From positions 1 through 57,738 of the forward strand of contig CAKSPD010000010.1 of the NCBI GenBank assembly GCA_934481385.1: a stretch of DNA of 57,738 bases, written 5' to 3'. Below the pieces are notes generated by a model. It searched no databases and was not told the DNA's origin. It worked only from the letters and a program-made list of their open reading frames with translations. Made by a program: the position numbers and the translations under genes. The stretch comes from an uncultured Oscillospiraceae bacterium. GTDB taxonomy: Bacteria > Bacillota > Clostridia > Oscillospirales > Ruminococcaceae. Shown piece after piece: positions 33,832 to 43,502 of the stretch (the stretch's first letter is position 1; every line of letters begins with the position of its first letter).

Positions 33832-35769
33832 TTATGAAATTGTGACAGCCTGATTCCCAAGCCATCTGTAAGCACTTTCAAATTCAGGTATTGTGTATTC
33901 TGTAAGGGCATCGCCCTCAAGTACATCAGCCAGAATAACAGTACCCTTTGCTTTATTGTATCCTACAAGCACACAGCAGTGTTCACTTTTTTTCCATGTA
34001 AAGCTGTATGTGCCTGTTCCGGGTTCAGTATAATATGTACCTCTTTTCAAATTCCATGTAGCACCGTAATTTCTTGAAGGAGTACAGTACATAGTAATCC
34101 ATACAAGAACAGGATTTCCGTTGTCAATCTGTTCATAGAGGGTTTCCATATCAGCTCCGGTAATATCGTTTATGCTGTAATTATTTATCTTATTGGCAGA
34201 AAGATAGCTGTTTGCTGTTCTAACCATTGTATTTGCATATGCACCGTATGAACTGCTTGATTCAGGAGAACCTATAAAAGCATAATTCGGGTCAGTTGAA
34301 CCTATTTCACCTTTTGGCATAAATCCGTTTGCAAGAGTATTTTTTCCAGCATTTTCAAAACGAAGGTAATTCATAAGAACAGAAAGTGATGTTACTTCAC
34401 AGCCTGTCGGAAGCGGAGAACCGCCTATATATGAATTTTGCGGAATATTTGAAACAGGCAGAACCTTTGTTGATGAATTTCCGTAAGGTGAAACATATTC
34501 TGCCATTATATAGCCTTTTCCGTCAAGGAATTTTACTTCAAGCCATTCACCTGTAAAGCCAGTAACACTTAAAATCTGTTCATTCTGAGCTGTTCCGATA
34601 CTTGAATAGAAACTTGCATTATTATATATATCATGAGTAGCATTAAGCTGTACAGTCGGATAAATATTTCCGAGAGATGCACGATAATCGCTTACATTAT
34701 ATTTCTGACAGATTGCTTTAAATTCTGCTGATTTTGCAACTTCAAGGAAAAGAGCAAATCTGCTTTTTCCGCAGTCAAGCTGTGAGGTACGTTGTGAAAG
34801 TTCAGAATCTGACGGATTTCTTTTAAGCATACTGCTGTAAACACAGCTTGCATAATCTGAATTTTCGCCTCTGTCATCGCTGAAATTATAGTTTATCAGA
34901 TTAAGCAAAAGTTCTTCAAGTGAATAATTTCCGGAAGTTATATCTCTGGTCATACTTTCAATATCTTTTTCAGATGCTGTTGTTCCGCAACATTTATAAT
35001 AGGAATCTGCTATAAAATCGGAAAGTCCGAGAGATACAGGAGCATTTGTTGTTACTGCCGAGGATTCCGTAACGGTTTCTGTCTGTGTTACAGCAGTAGT
35101 TGTAGCAGTGGTTGTAGTTGTTATTACAGGCAAAGGATTCTGATTTTCAAGTTTCCCGATAATACCTGCAAGATACTGCTGAATTGCAAGAGCATCACCT
35201 GCGGTGAGTCCGTCACCTCCGCCCTGAACATCAGCATTTGAAATTCCCGTATAGTCGAGTGGATTTTTCTTTGAATCTGCTACATATGATGCAACTGCAA
35301 CAACGTCAGCAACATCAACGTTTCCGTCAATATTTGCATCTCCTGCAATTTTTTCAATAGTTCCAATCTGAAAATCAGATGTTATCAGATTTTTTTTGTA
35401 TCCGTTAATATCCTCCGCATTGAGAATATATGTATAGCTTCCCTTTTTGAGTTCATCAAATATAATGGCATAGTCTATTTCAGGGTGAATATTATATTCT
35501 GTTGTATCCGGACTTACAGTAACATACTGAACAGCATTTTCAGTATTTTTCAGAACTATTTCTGCCTCAACTGTTTTAAGATTATATACAGATGATATAT
35601 TTCCTCTTAAACCGAAAGAAGACCCCTTACTTAATATTCCCTCCGGCATTACTGCATCTGATATTGTTATTTCAGAAGTGCCGTCAACAGCATATATATT
35701 CTGAAATCCTGACATTGTGGAAACTATGCTCAGTGCAAGTATTCCTGATATTATTCTTTTTCTTTTCAT
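33832..35769 (-). CDS. Secreted multi-domain protein: module, dockerin, DUF4214-like, SH3-like, C39-family peptidase
   Basis: A 645-residue exported protein. The signal peptide ends near residue 28. Residues 33-136 are the same beta module found three times in the neighbouring gene. Residues 141-206 form a dockerin (GDANIDGNVDVADVVAVA, then DVQGGGDGLTAGDALAIQQ). A Thr-rich linker spans 215-245. About 250-360 resembles DUF4214, and about 365-430 an SH3b-like domain. The end is a C39_2-type Cys peptidase: candidate Cys457 in PLPTGCEVTSL, His597 in KKSEHCCVLVGYN, Asp615 in ILADVLEGD. The dockerin sits internally instead of at the C-terminus. It starts 25 bases after the nadC stop, so it may share that transcript. 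Confidence 0.87.
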   Translation of the reverse strand: MKRKRIISGILALSIVSTMSGFQNIYAVDGTSEITISDAVMPEGILSKGSSFGLRGNISSVYNLKTVEAEIVLKNTENAVQYVTVSPDTTEYNIHPEIDYAIIFDELKKGSYTYILNAEDINGYKKNLITSDFQIGTIEKIAGDANIDGNVDVADVVAVASYVADSKKNPLDYTGISNADVQGGGDGLTAGDALAIQQYLAGIIGKLENQNPLPVITTTTTATTTAVTQTETVTESSAVTTNAPVSLGLSDFIADSYYKCCGTTASEKDIESMTRDITSGNYSLEELLLNLINYNFSDDRGENSDYASCVYSSMLKRNPSDSELSQRTSQLDCGKSRFALFLEVAKSAEFKAICQKYNVSDYRASLGNIYPTVQLNATHDIYNNASFYSSIGTAQNEQILSVTGFTGEWLEVKFLDGKGYIMAEYVSPYGNSSTKVLPVSNIPQNSYIGGSPLPTGCEVTSLSVLMNYLRFENAGKNTLANGFMPKGEIGSTDPNYAFIGSPESSSSYGAYANTMVRTANSYLSANKINNYSINDITGADMETLYEQIDNGNPVLVWITMYCTPSRNYGATWNLKRGTYYTEPGTGTYSFTWKKSEHCCVLVGYNKAKGTVILADVLEGDALTEYTIPEFESAYRWLGNQAVTIS

Positions 35770-35794
35770 TTTGTTGTTTCTCCAAAGTATTGAA

Positions 35795-36631
35795 TTATCC
35801 TATTCTCATAGAAATATCAAAGCATTTTACAGAGTGTGTCAAAGCACCGAGAGAGATTATATCAACACCTGTTTCAGCGATATTTCTTATATTTTCGGAA
35901 GTAACATTTCCTGATGCCTCAAGCAGAGCTTTTCCGTTGTTTATTTCAACAGCCTTTTTCATTTCATCGCAGTTCATATTGTCGAGCATAATTACCTCAC
36001 AGCCGACAGCAAGAGCCTCACGGAGTTCATCAAGGTTTCTTACCTCAACTTCAATCTTTACCATATGACCGATTTTTTTACGCAGAGCCGTTACAGCCTG
36101 AGTTATACCGCCGTAAGCATCAATGTGATTGTCTTTAAGCATAGCACCGTCAGAAAGATTGAAACGGTGATTTTTACCTCCGCCGACAGTTACAGCATAT
36201 TTCTGCATTGCACGAAGTCCGGGGAGAGTTTTTCTTGTATCGGTTACAGAAGCATTAGTACCTGCTATAAGTTCAGCACATTTATTTGTGGCGGTTGCTA
36301 TTCCTGAAAGGTGCTGTAAGATGTTAAGAGCTGTACGCTCACCTTTTAAAAGAGTAACAGTACTTCCTTTCATTTTTGCAATAATATCGCCTTTCTGAAC
36401 CTTTTCGCCGTCATGAATGAGTGTTTCAAAATCAACGTTTCCGCCGACAAGTTCAAAAACTCTTTTTGCAATATCTATTCCGCAAAGAACTCCTGAATCC
36501 TTTGCGATATAGTAAGCAGAACTTGTATGTTCCGGTGAGAGAAGATTGTCTGTTGTAACGTCCATATAGTTTATATCTTCTGCGAGAGCAGTATTTATTA
36601 TATTGTCAACATATGTACTTGTAAGTTTCAT
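35795..36631 (-). CDS. nadC: Quinolinate phosphoribosyltransferase NadC
   Basis: Converts quinolinate and PRPP to nicotinate mononucleotide in de novo NAD synthesis. The 278-residue protein has the ERTALNILQHLSGIAT motif, TRKTLPGLRAMQKYAV with substrate-binding Arg and Lys, GGGKNHRFNLSDGAMLKDNH, the EVEVRNLDEL segment and DNMNCDEM. All are in family order. Its start overlaps the nadB stop by one base (TAATG), with GGAGG inside nadB. The pair forms an operon; nadA, the quinolinate synthase, is not here. Confidence 0.97.
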   Translation of the reverse strand: MKLTSTYVDNIINTALAEDINYMDVTTDNLLSPEHTSSAYYIAKDSGVLCGIDIAKRVFELVGGNVDFETLIHDGEKVQKGDIIAKMKGSTVTLLKGERTALNILQHLSGIATATNKCAELIAGTNASVTDTRKTLPGLRAMQKYAVTVGGGKNHRFNLSDGAMLKDNHIDAYGGITQAVTALRKKIGHMVKIEVEVRNLDELREALAVGCEVIMLDNMNCDEMKKAVEINNGKALLEASGNVTSENIRNIAETGVDIISLGALTHSVKCFDISMRIG

Positions 36632-38085
36632 TAAATGACCTCCTTGAGAATGAGATATGCAACAGTTGCAAGTGACTTTGCCTCAACATAATCGGAATTT
36701 ATCTTATATTTTCCGTTGATGAGCATTGAACGGATTTCTTTTACACGTTCAAATCCCTCAACAGCGGATTTCTTGTCAGGAATAACGAAATAGCTTTTCT
36801 GCATAATGTGGCGGATTTCAGTTCTTATGCCTGTTGGAATTTCAGGGCAGTTTTCGTTTGAATCAAAATCGCAGTTTTCAAAATCAGGTGTAACTGATTT
36901 CATTTTTTCAGCAATTTCTGATGATGCACGGCGTGAGAATACAAGAGCTTCAAGAAGTGAATTACTTGCAAGTCTGTTTATTCCATGAACACCTGTATGT
37001 GAACATTCTCCGCAGGCATAAAGATTTTCAAGATTTGTTGATGCGTTTGAATTTACATTTATACCGCCCATAAGATAATGCTGACAAGGATAAACAGGTA
37101 TTCTGTCTGTTGTCATATCAATACCCTTTTCGATGAGTTTGTTATAAATCATAGGGAAACGGTTTCTTACAAAATCAGCGTCCTTGTATGATATATCAAG
37201 ATAGAAATCAGAAGAATTTGTTTTTCTGCTTTCAAGCATTATTGAACGTGAAACAACATCACGGGGAGCAAGTTCAAGACGTTCATCATAATTCTGCATA
37301 AAGCGTTCACCGTTGCAGTTAAGGAGATAAGCCCCTTCACCTCTTACGGATTCGGATATAAGGAAACATTCTCTTGTTTTTCTGTCATTGAATGCAGTGG
37401 GGTGGAACTGAACAAAGCTGAGATTTTTAATATCAGCACCCATTTCATACGCAAATGTTATACCGTCACCGGTAGCGATTGCAGAATTTGTTGTATATTC
37501 ATATACACGTCCTATTCCGCCTGTTGCGAAAATCATAAAATGGCAGTTGTATGATGAATATTTTCCGTCTTTCAGAACCTGAGCTGAATAGCCGGTTGAA
37601 GTTTTTCTGGTCTGACATAAAAGAGCGTTTTCAAGAATGTCAACATTCGGGAGTTTTTTTACATTTTCGAGAAGTTTTGATGCAATTTCAGCACCGGTTG
37701 AATCGGCATGGTGAAAAATTCTTCTTCTTGAGTGACCGCCTTCAAGTGTACGGTCATATGAACCGTCAGCATTTTTATCGAAGTCAACACCGAGTTCAAT
37801 GATTTTTTCAATATCTTTTCCAGCTTCATTTACAAGAATACCGACAGTTTCAGTATTGTTTTTAAATCCTCCGGCAATCATTGTATCATTCTGGTGCATT
37901 TGTGTATTGTCATCATCATCGGGATTATATACACCTGCGATACCTCCCTGAGCGAGAGAGGAGTTACAGAGAGAGAGTTCTCTTTTTGAGAGAAGAAGTA
38001 TTTTTGAATCTGCGGGCAGATTTATTGCAGCATAAAGACCGGCTGCACCGCTTCCGGCAATAATGACATCATAGTTATGGGACAT
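36631..38085 (-). CDS. nadB: L-aspartate oxidase NadB
   Basis: Oxidises L-aspartate to iminoaspartate, which NadA converts to quinolinate. The 484-residue flavoprotein has the FAD site DVIIAGSGAAGLYAAINL, SLAQGGIAGV, the HSRRRIFHHADSTG segment, and FATGGIGRVYEYTTN. The catalytic-site Arg region is seen as VQFHPTAF and in ERGIDM-to-HYLMGGI. ATG 38085 follows GGAAG, and 17 codons upstream that are open to 38136 are ignored. In anaerobes such enzymes can use fumarate instead of oxygen as the acceptor. It is followed by nadC. Confidence 0.96.
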   Translation of the reverse strand: MSHNYDVIIAGSGAAGLYAAINLPADSKILLLSKRELSLCNSSLAQGGIAGVYNPDDDDNTQMHQNDTMIAGGFKNNTETVGILVNEAGKDIEKIIELGVDFDKNADGSYDRTLEGGHSRRRIFHHADSTGAEIASKLLENVKKLPNVDILENALLCQTRKTSTGYSAQVLKDGKYSSYNCHFMIFATGGIGRVYEYTTNSAIATGDGITFAYEMGADIKNLSFVQFHPTAFNDRKTRECFLISESVRGEGAYLLNCNGERFMQNYDERLELAPRDVVSRSIMLESRKTNSSDFYLDISYKDADFVRNRFPMIYNKLIEKGIDMTTDRIPVYPCQHYLMGGINVNSNASTNLENLYACGECSHTGVHGINRLASNSLLEALVFSRRASSEIAEKMKSVTPDFENCDFDSNENCPEIPTGIRTEIRHIMQKSYFVIPDKKSAVEGFERVKEIRSMLINGKYKINSDYVEAKSLATVAYLILKEVI

Positions 38086-38138
38086 AAACAATCTTCCTTT
38101 TTCGGCAAAAAAGCCGTTATTTTTATATATGCACAAAT

Positions 38139-38167
38139 ATTATAGCATAATCTCCCATAAAAGTCAC
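38139..38167 (-). promoter_or_regulatory. Promoter of the nadBC unit
   Basis: On the minus strand GTGACT (38167-38162) and TATAAT (38144-38139) with 17-base spacing and a TGC extended -10. A CGGC/GCCG hairpin at 38102-38115 lies in the leader. Confidence 0.65.
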
Positions 38168-38299
38168 TGTTAAAAATGACGAAATTTCTCATATTTTTAC
38201 GATTATTTTAACGCAATTATCATTTTTGGGTATATATTGCAAATATTATAGATTTTAAAAAAGTGTTTTTGTGCAAAACATAAAAGATTTTAAAAACCC

Positions 38300-38327
38300 T
38301 TGATTTTTTTTCAAAATGTATTATAAT
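38300..38327 (+). promoter_or_regulatory. Promoter of htpG
   Basis: TTGATT (38300-38305) and TATAAT (38322-38327), 16-base spacing, directly ahead of the CIRCE element, which would cover the transcription start. Confidence 0.85.
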
Positions 38328-38331
38328 ACAA

Positions 38332-38358
38332 TTAGCACTCAAAGTGCGAGAGTGCTAA
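38332..38358 (+). promoter_or_regulatory. CIRCE operator (HrcA binding site)
   Basis: TTAGCACTC (38332-38340), nine bases, then GAGTGCTAA (38350-38358), a perfect match to the CIRCE consensus. HrcA binds such sites and represses heat-shock genes until protein unfolding draws it away. Its position just after the -10 box fits direct repression. Confidence 0.97.
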
Positions 38359-38384
38359 AAAATTAGTTCAGGAGATGTTTTTTT

Positions 38385-40274
38385 ATGGCAACCAAAGAAT
38401 TTAAAGCCGAGTCAAAAAGACTCCTTGATATGATGATTCATTCTATTTATACACATAAGGAAATTTTCCTTCGTGAGCTTATTTCAAATGCAAGCGATGC
38501 CATTGACAAGCTCTATTTCAAGTCACTTACTGATGATAAAGTAGGTCTGGGAAAAGATGACTTTGCTATTGAAATAAAAACTGATAAAGATGCAAGAACT
38601 CTTACAATATCCGATAACGGTATCGGTATGACTGAAGAAGAACTTGAAAATAACCTCGGTACTATCGCAAACAGCGGTTCTCTTAAATTCAAAACAGAAA
38701 ACAAGCTTGATGAAGAAAACCAGATTATAGGACAGTTCGGTGTAGGTTTCTACTCTGCTTTTATGGTAGCAAAAAAGGTTACTGTTGTTTCAAAGGCTTA
38801 CGGTTCTGACAAGGCTTTCATGTGGGAATCAGAGGGTGTTGACGGTTACAGCATTACAGAGGCTGAAAAAGATACTGCCGGAACTGTAATTACTCTTTAT
38901 CTTCTTGATGATACTGATGATGAAAAATATTCTGATTTCCTTGAACAGTATAAAATCCAGTCACTTGTCAAGAAATATTCTGATTATATCCGTTTCCCAA
39001 TCAAAATGGCTGTAACAAAGAGCAGACAGATTGAAAATGCTGATAAGGACGCAAAACCTGAATATGAAGATTATATTGAGGTTGAAACACTCAACAGCAT
39101 GATACCTATATGGAAGAAGAATAAATCCGAACTTAAAGATGAGGATTACAACAACTTCTATAAGGACAAATTTATGGATTACACAAATCCGATTAAATAC
39201 ATGCATGTAAAGAATGAGGGAAATGCTACTTATAATGCACTTCTTTATATTCCTGCAAAAGCTCCTTATGACTACTATACAAAGGAATTTGAAAAAGGAC
39301 TTCAGCTTTATTCAAACGGCGTTCTTATTATGGATAAGTGTGCTGACCTCCTCCCTGATTATTTCAGCTTTGTAAAGGGACTTGTTGATTCAGAGGATTT
39401 GTCACTTAATATTTCAAGAGAAATGCTTCAGCATGACAGACAGCTTAAAATAATTGCAAAGAGCCTTGAAAAGACCATAAAGAATGAGCTTTCAAAGATG
39501 CTCAAAAATGACAGAGAGAACTATGAAAAGTTCTTTAAGGAATTCGGCGTTCAGCTTAAATTCGGTGTATATGATAATTTCGGACTCCACAAGGATACTC
39601 TCAAGGATTTGATTATGTTTGTATCTTCAGCAGAAAACAAGCTCACAACTCTTGAAGAATATGTTTCAAGAATGAGAGAGGGACAGAAATATATCTACTA
39701 TGCTACCGGTGAGAGCATTGCAAGAATTGAACAGCTTCCGCAGACCGAACTTGTAAAGGATAAGGGTTATGAAATTCTTTACTTTACTGATAATGTAGAT
39801 GAATTCGCAATAAGAGTTCTCAATGAATATAACGAAAAACAGTTCAAATCTGTATCAGCCGATGACCTTGACCTTGATACTGATGAAAAGAAAGAGGAAA
39901 TAAAGGCTAAGGAAGAAGAAAGTGCTGACCTCTTTAAGACTCTTGCTGAACACCTGAAAGGAAAAGTTTCAAGAGTAAAACTTTCATCAAGACTTAAATC
40001 ACACCCTGTATGCATTACAAGTGAGGGTGAAATTTCGCTTGAAATGGAAAAGGTTCTCAACTCAATGCCGTCTGAACAGAAAGTAAAGGCACAGAGAGTT
40101 CTTGAAATAAATCCTGACCACCCTATTTTTGCAAAACTTAATGACCTCTATGCAAATGATAAGGATAAGCTTGGAAAATATGCAGAACTTCTTTACAATC
40201 AGGCACTTCTTATTGAAGGACTTCCGATTGAAAATCCTGCTGAATTTGCAAATCTTATCTGTGAACTTATGTAA
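38385..40274 (+). CDS. htpG: Chaperone HtpG (Hsp90)
   Basis: ATP-dependent cytoplasmic chaperone that helps protein folding during heat stress. The 629-residue protein has the Hsp90 opening [19 protein letters not shown], then [29 protein letters not shown], and the [18 protein letters not shown] lid segment. The middle domain has [10 protein letters not shown] with its catalytic Arg, and the dimer domain ends with a short tail lacking eukaryotic MEEVD. GGAGATG precedes the start. It is controlled by the CIRCE site upstream. In Bacillus subtilis htpG is not in the HrcA regulon, so the wiring differs here. Confidence 0.97.
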   Translation: MATKEFKAESKRLLDMMIHSIYTHKEIFLRELISNASDAIDKLYFKSLTDDKVGLGKDDFAIEIKTDKDARTLTISDNGIGMTEEELENNLGTIANSGSLKFKTENKLDEENQIIGQFGVGFYSAFMVAKKVTVVSKAYGSDKAFMWESEGVDGYSITEAEKDTAGTVITLYLLDDTDDEKYSDFLEQYKIQSLVKKYSDYIRFPIKMAVTKSRQIENADKDAKPEYEDYIEVETLNSMIPIWKKNKSELKDEDYNNFYKDKFMDYTNPIKYMHVKNEGNATYNALLYIPAKAPYDYYTKEFEKGLQLYSNGVLIMDKCADLLPDYFSFVKGLVDSEDLSLNISREMLQHDRQLKIIAKSLEKTIKNELSKMLKNDRENYEKFFKEFGVQLKFGVYDNFGLHKDTLKDLIMFVSSAENKLTTLEEYVSRMREGQKYIYYATGESIARIEQLPQTELVKDKGYEILYFTDNVDEFAIRVLNEYNEKQFKSVSADDLDLDTDEKKEEIKAKEEESADLFKTLAEHLKGKVSRVKLSSRLKSHPVCITSEGEISLEMEKVLNSMPSEQKVKAQRVLEINPDHPIFAKLNDLYANDKDKLGKYAELLYNQALLIEGLPIENPAEFANLICELM

Positions 40275-40281
40275 AAAAATC

Positions 40282-40306
40282 AGGCGACCTTTTAATAAGG
40301 TCGCCT
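40282..40306. terminator. Bidirectional terminator between htpG and asnB
   Basis: AGGCGACCTT (40282-40291) pairs exactly with AAGGTCGCCT (40297-40306). An A-run precedes it and T-rich DNA follows, so it serves both convergent genes. Confidence 0.85.
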
Positions 40307-40312
40307 TTGGTT

Positions 40313-42142
40313 TTATAAAAGCTTTATACTGAACTTTCTGAGCCAGTAATCAAGCTGTATGAAGTATGCTATAATCTGTGGGAGATTCATGAGCTGACCG
40401 TACCATTGAATATTTTCTTCGTGACGCAGAAGTTTTTCAAGCTCCTCACGCTTTACAAGTTCAGTTATACGGCAATCAGGAGAATTGATAATATTTCTGA
40501 GCCTTTCGGTAACAGCATTAAGAAAATTCGGATTATGTGTTTTCGGATAAGGACTTTTCTTTCTGCTGAGAACTTTTTCAGGCAGATAATCTTTCATAGC
40601 TTCACGCAGTAATCCTTTTTCTCTGCCCTGATAGTCTTTGTATTCCCATTTTACATTGTACATATATTCAGCAATTCTGTAATCACAGAAAGGTACACGC
40701 ACTTCCAGTCCGCTGTACATACTCATTCTGTCTTTGCGTTCAAGAAGATTCTGCATAAACCAGTCAAAATTGAGCTGAGTCATCTCTTTCATACGTTTTT
40801 CGAGCGGACTGTCCGAATCGGATTTCATAGCATAATCGGCAGTTTTACGATATGCAGAATAAACATAATCCATACAGTCGATTTTTTCACGATAATAATC
40901 GCATATAAATCTGCTTCTGTATTCTGTACTCTGAGCCCACGGAAAACCGTCAGTCATTCGTATATCCTTGTCACGATACCAGGGGTATCCGCCGAAAATT
41001 TCATCAGCACATTCCCCCGAAAGTGCAACAGTGCCGTATTTTTTGATTTCACGGCAGAATATAAGCATTGATGAATCAATGTCAGCCATTCCCGGAAGAC
41101 CTCTTGCAATTACAGCATCATAAAGGCTGTCAACAAGTTCCGGAGTATCCACAACACACCAGTGATGATTGCAGTCAAGATATTCGGCCATGCATTTTAT
41201 ATATTCAGGGTCACTGTTCGGCTGAAAATGGCTTTTCTGAAAATATTTGTCATTGTCACGATAATCTATTGAAAATGTATCAAGAATTTTTCCTGATTTT
41301 TTAAATTCCGAATTTGCAACAGATGATATAATGCTTGAATCAAGTCCGCCCGAAAGGAATGTACATACAGGAACATCAGAAACAAGCTGTCTTTTTATTG
41401 AATCTGCAACAAGTTCTCTTGTATGTTCAACAGTTTCTTCAAAAGTTTCATTGAGTTCATATGCTTTCATTCTCCAGTATTGATGAGTTTCAAAGCCGTT
41501 TTCTGAATAGAAACCGAAATATCCTGCCTTGAGTTCATTGATATTTCTTATTACTCCGTAGCCTGCCGTTCGTGAAGGAAACATAAGAAGAAGTTCCGCA
41601 ACTGATTTTTCATCTATTTCATGCGGAATTTCGGGGTGCTCAAGAAGTGCGGGAATTTCAGATGCGAAAATAAATTTCCTGTTGTTTACAAAGTAGAAAA
41701 ACGGCTTTACACCTATTCGGTCACGGGCTACAAACAATTTTTTATCATATTCGTCCCATACGGCAAAAGCAAAAATTCCATTGAATTTTTCAACACATTC
41801 AGCTTTCCATTTTACATATGCTTTAAGAACTACTTCTGTATCAGATGAAGTTTCAAAATCGAAATCGCTTTCAAGTTCAGAGCGTATCTCAGCCGTATTG
41901 TAAAGTTCACCATTATATACAATGGTATATGAATGTTCTCCTGCTCTGAATTTCATAGGCTGACGTCCTCTGTCTATATCAATAACGGCAAGACGTGTAT
42001 GTATCAGAGCAGAGTTTTCCGTCATAATAATTCCTCTCTGGTCAGGGCCACGCCTTAAAAGTGATTTCTGCATATTTTCATATACTTTCATATCTTCACG
42101 CATGTCTTCAATAAAGCTTACAGCACCGGCTATTCCACACAT
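40313..42142 (-). CDS. asnB: Glutamine-hydrolysing asparagine synthetase
   Basis: Makes asparagine from aspartate, glutamine and ATP. The 609-residue protein begins MCGIAGAV, so Cys2 becomes the N-terminal nucleophile. The glutaminase part shows LLRRGPDQRG, IHTRLAVIDIDRGRQPM, VYNGELYN and SSDTEVVLKAYVKW. The synthetase part has the ATP pyrophosphatase loop CTFLSGGLDSSIISS and ALSGECADEIFGGYPWYR. It is longer than the E. coli enzyme, as in Gram-positive AsnB/AsnO. It is a single gene with its own leader, which has a CTGAAA/TTTCAG hairpin (42155-42170) just upstream of its GGGAGG site. Confidence 0.95.
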   Translation of the reverse strand: MCGIAGAVSFIEDMREDMKVYENMQKSLLRRGPDQRGIIMTENSALIHTRLAVIDIDRGRQPMKFRAGEHSYTIVYNGELYNTAEIRSELESDFDFETSSDTEVVLKAYVKWKAECVEKFNGIFAFAVWDEYDKKLFVARDRIGVKPFFYFVNNRKFIFASEIPALLEHPEIPHEIDEKSVAELLLMFPSRTAGYGVIRNINELKAGYFGFYSENGFETHQYWRMKAYELNETFEETVEHTRELVADSIKRQLVSDVPVCTFLSGGLDSSIISSVANSEFKKSGKILDTFSIDYRDNDKYFQKSHFQPNSDPEYIKCMAEYLDCNHHWCVVDTPELVDSLYDAVIARGLPGMADIDSSMLIFCREIKKYGTVALSGECADEIFGGYPWYRDKDIRMTDGFPWAQSTEYRSRFICDYYREKIDCMDYVYSAYRKTADYAMKSDSDSPLEKRMKEMTQLNFDWFMQNLLERKDRMSMYSGLEVRVPFCDYRIAEYMYNVKWEYKDYQGREKGLLREAMKDYLPEKVLSRKKSPYPKTHNPNFLNAVTERLRNIINSPDCRITELVKREELEKLLRHEENIQWYGQLMNLPQIIAYFIQLDYWLRKFSIKLL

Positions 42143-42154
42143 AAAAAAACCTCC

Positions 42155-42170
42155 CTGAAATTAGTTTCAG
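42155..42170 (-). other. Small palindromic hairpin next to the asnB ribosome site
   Basis: CTGAAA (42155-42160), TTAG, TTTCAG (42165-42170) form a 6-bp hairpin abutting GGGAGG on the minus strand. A TATAAT box lies at 42180-42175. It could influence translation. Confidence 0.4.
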
Positions 42171-42203
42171 TTACATTATATGCAGAACTGCATTTTTGTA
42201 TAC

Positions 42204-42230
42204 AAAAAAGGGCGGATATATTATCCGCCC
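42204..42230 (-). terminator. Terminator of the three-gene tail-like cassette
   Basis: GGGCGGATA (42210-42218) pairs with TATCCGCCC (42222-42230). On the minus strand the stem is followed by TTTTTT. It ends the cassette 8 bases after its last stop. Confidence 0.9.
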
Positions 42231-42237
42231 GATTATG

Positions 42238-42615
42238 TTATTCACTGAATCCGAAACGATAAACAGCTTTATTTCTGAAATATACAGCCTTTATCGGTAT
42301 ACCGTTATAGTATATGATTTTTGCCGGTCTGCTTCTGCTGTAAATATCAGAAAAAACGGACTGTTTCAGTCTGTACCAGCAGGCAAGCACAGGGTATCCG
42401 TTATTTACATCTGAAATCAGCAGGAACATATTATTTGAAAAAATTCTGAATTTTTCAGATTCAATATTTTTTCCGAGATATTTCGGATAAGAAATTCCGT
42501 CAGCAATGAACTGATTTTTGTTTTTATAGAAGTCAGTATCATCAAGGTCTATCGAGTCAGCAAATGACGGATAACCGTTGTTTTTGTCATCAGATATTAT
42601 GAAATTTTCTCTCAT
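42238..42615 (-). CDS. Unknown small protein, last gene of the tail-like cassette
   Basis: A 125-residue protein overlapping the upstream gene by 4 bases (ATGA). It contains two NNGYP segments about 70 residues apart (KNNGYPSFADS and VNNGYPVLACW), suggesting an internal duplication. No signal peptide or membrane helix is visible. The C-terminus ends in KAVYRFGFSE. NNGYP-W units occur in cell-surface and phage-related repeat proteins, but I cannot name a family. The two-gene coupling suggests it works with the protein upstream. Confidence 0.65.
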   Translation of the reverse strand: MRENFIISDDKNNGYPSFADSIDLDDTDFYKNKNQFIADGISYPKYLGKNIESEKFRIFSNNMFLLISDVNNGYPVLACWYRLKQSVFSDIYSRSRPAKIIYYNGIPIKAVYFRNKAVYRFGFSE

Positions 42616-43490
42616 ACGCTGTCACCTGATATACAGGGGAAATTAATGCCTTGCAAGTATTCGACACTTTTGCACTGTGCAGTAGTGAGAGCATAGAAAT
42701 TATCAGATGTTGGCATTTTTTCCACAAGATTTGCCATTACTTCCTTGTCATAGAAATTTACTCCGCTGAAATTACTGCTCATTGAAAAGTTGTTTACATT
42801 GTCAAAGCTTATCGCAAAATAGGAATTTGATATAATGCCGTCATTTAATTTATAGTTTGTGCCTGATACAAACGAACAGAATATTTTTCCCGTAATTCCG
42901 CAGAATGAGATATTTCCCTTAAAAACGTATAATAATGATGTTACATTTTTATTAAGAAATGTAAGATTTATTTTGAAAAGACAGCCTGTTGATTCTGCTG
43001 TTGTGATTAACTTTGTATAATCAGAAGTACCCTCAATAAGAACTTCACAGTCTGTAAGCGTAACTTTGTTGAAGATTGCATATCCTGCCTGCCCTGTATC
43101 ATTAATTTTTGTTGCAATACGGCAGTTTTTCAGATAAACATAGTTTGCATTGCCGGACATATCAAACAGGCAGGTAATACCGCCCGAAAGATAAATTCCT
43201 GTGAAGTTTAGATTTTTGACTGTTCCATAAGCCGGTGAAGTATATTTGAAAATTGAATTGTATGAAGTTGCAGAAGAACGTCTTCCGAAATAATTTGAGA
43301 TTGTGTGACCGTCACCGTCAAGCTCTTTAAACGATACAACAATTGAATCGGCATCGGATTTTCTGTCAGTCTGCGAGAAATCAATATCAGCACCAAGCTT
43401 GTAATATTTGTTGCTTCCGCCTGTTATATTGCATAAATCCGTATAATCCATAATGATATACGGGTCTGTCTGAGTTCCTGTACCTGTCAT
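42612..43490 (-). CDS. Beta-helix-like protein with a tail-fibre-type N-terminus
   Basis: A 292-residue protein beginning TGTGTQTDPYIIMDYTDLC, a pattern common at the start of phage-tail or surface proteins with GLUG-like strand repeats. YYKLGADIDFS and FKELDGDGHTISNYFG follow; such segments occur in GLUG-type and other solenoid proteins. Many short strands continue to the end. There is no signal peptide, which fits a virion-type or cytoplasmically assembled part better than a secreted protein. It starts 12 bases after the gene upstream. A receptor-binding or fibre role is inference. Confidence 0.65.
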   Translation of the reverse strand: MTGTGTQTDPYIIMDYTDLCNITGGSNKYYKLGADIDFSQTDRKSDADSIVVSFKELDGDGHTISNYFGRRSSATSYNSIFKYTSPAYGTVKNLNFTGIYLSGGITCLFDMSGNANYVYLKNCRIATKINDTGQAGYAIFNKVTLTDCEVLIEGTSDYTKLITTAESTGCLFKINLTFLNKNVTSLLYVFKGNISFCGITGKIFCSFVSGTNYKLNDGIISNSYFAISFDNVNNFSMSSNFSGVNFYDKEVMANLVEKMPTSDNFYALTTAQCKSVEYLQGINFPCISGDSV

Positions 43491-43502
43491 AAAAACCTCC
43501 TG

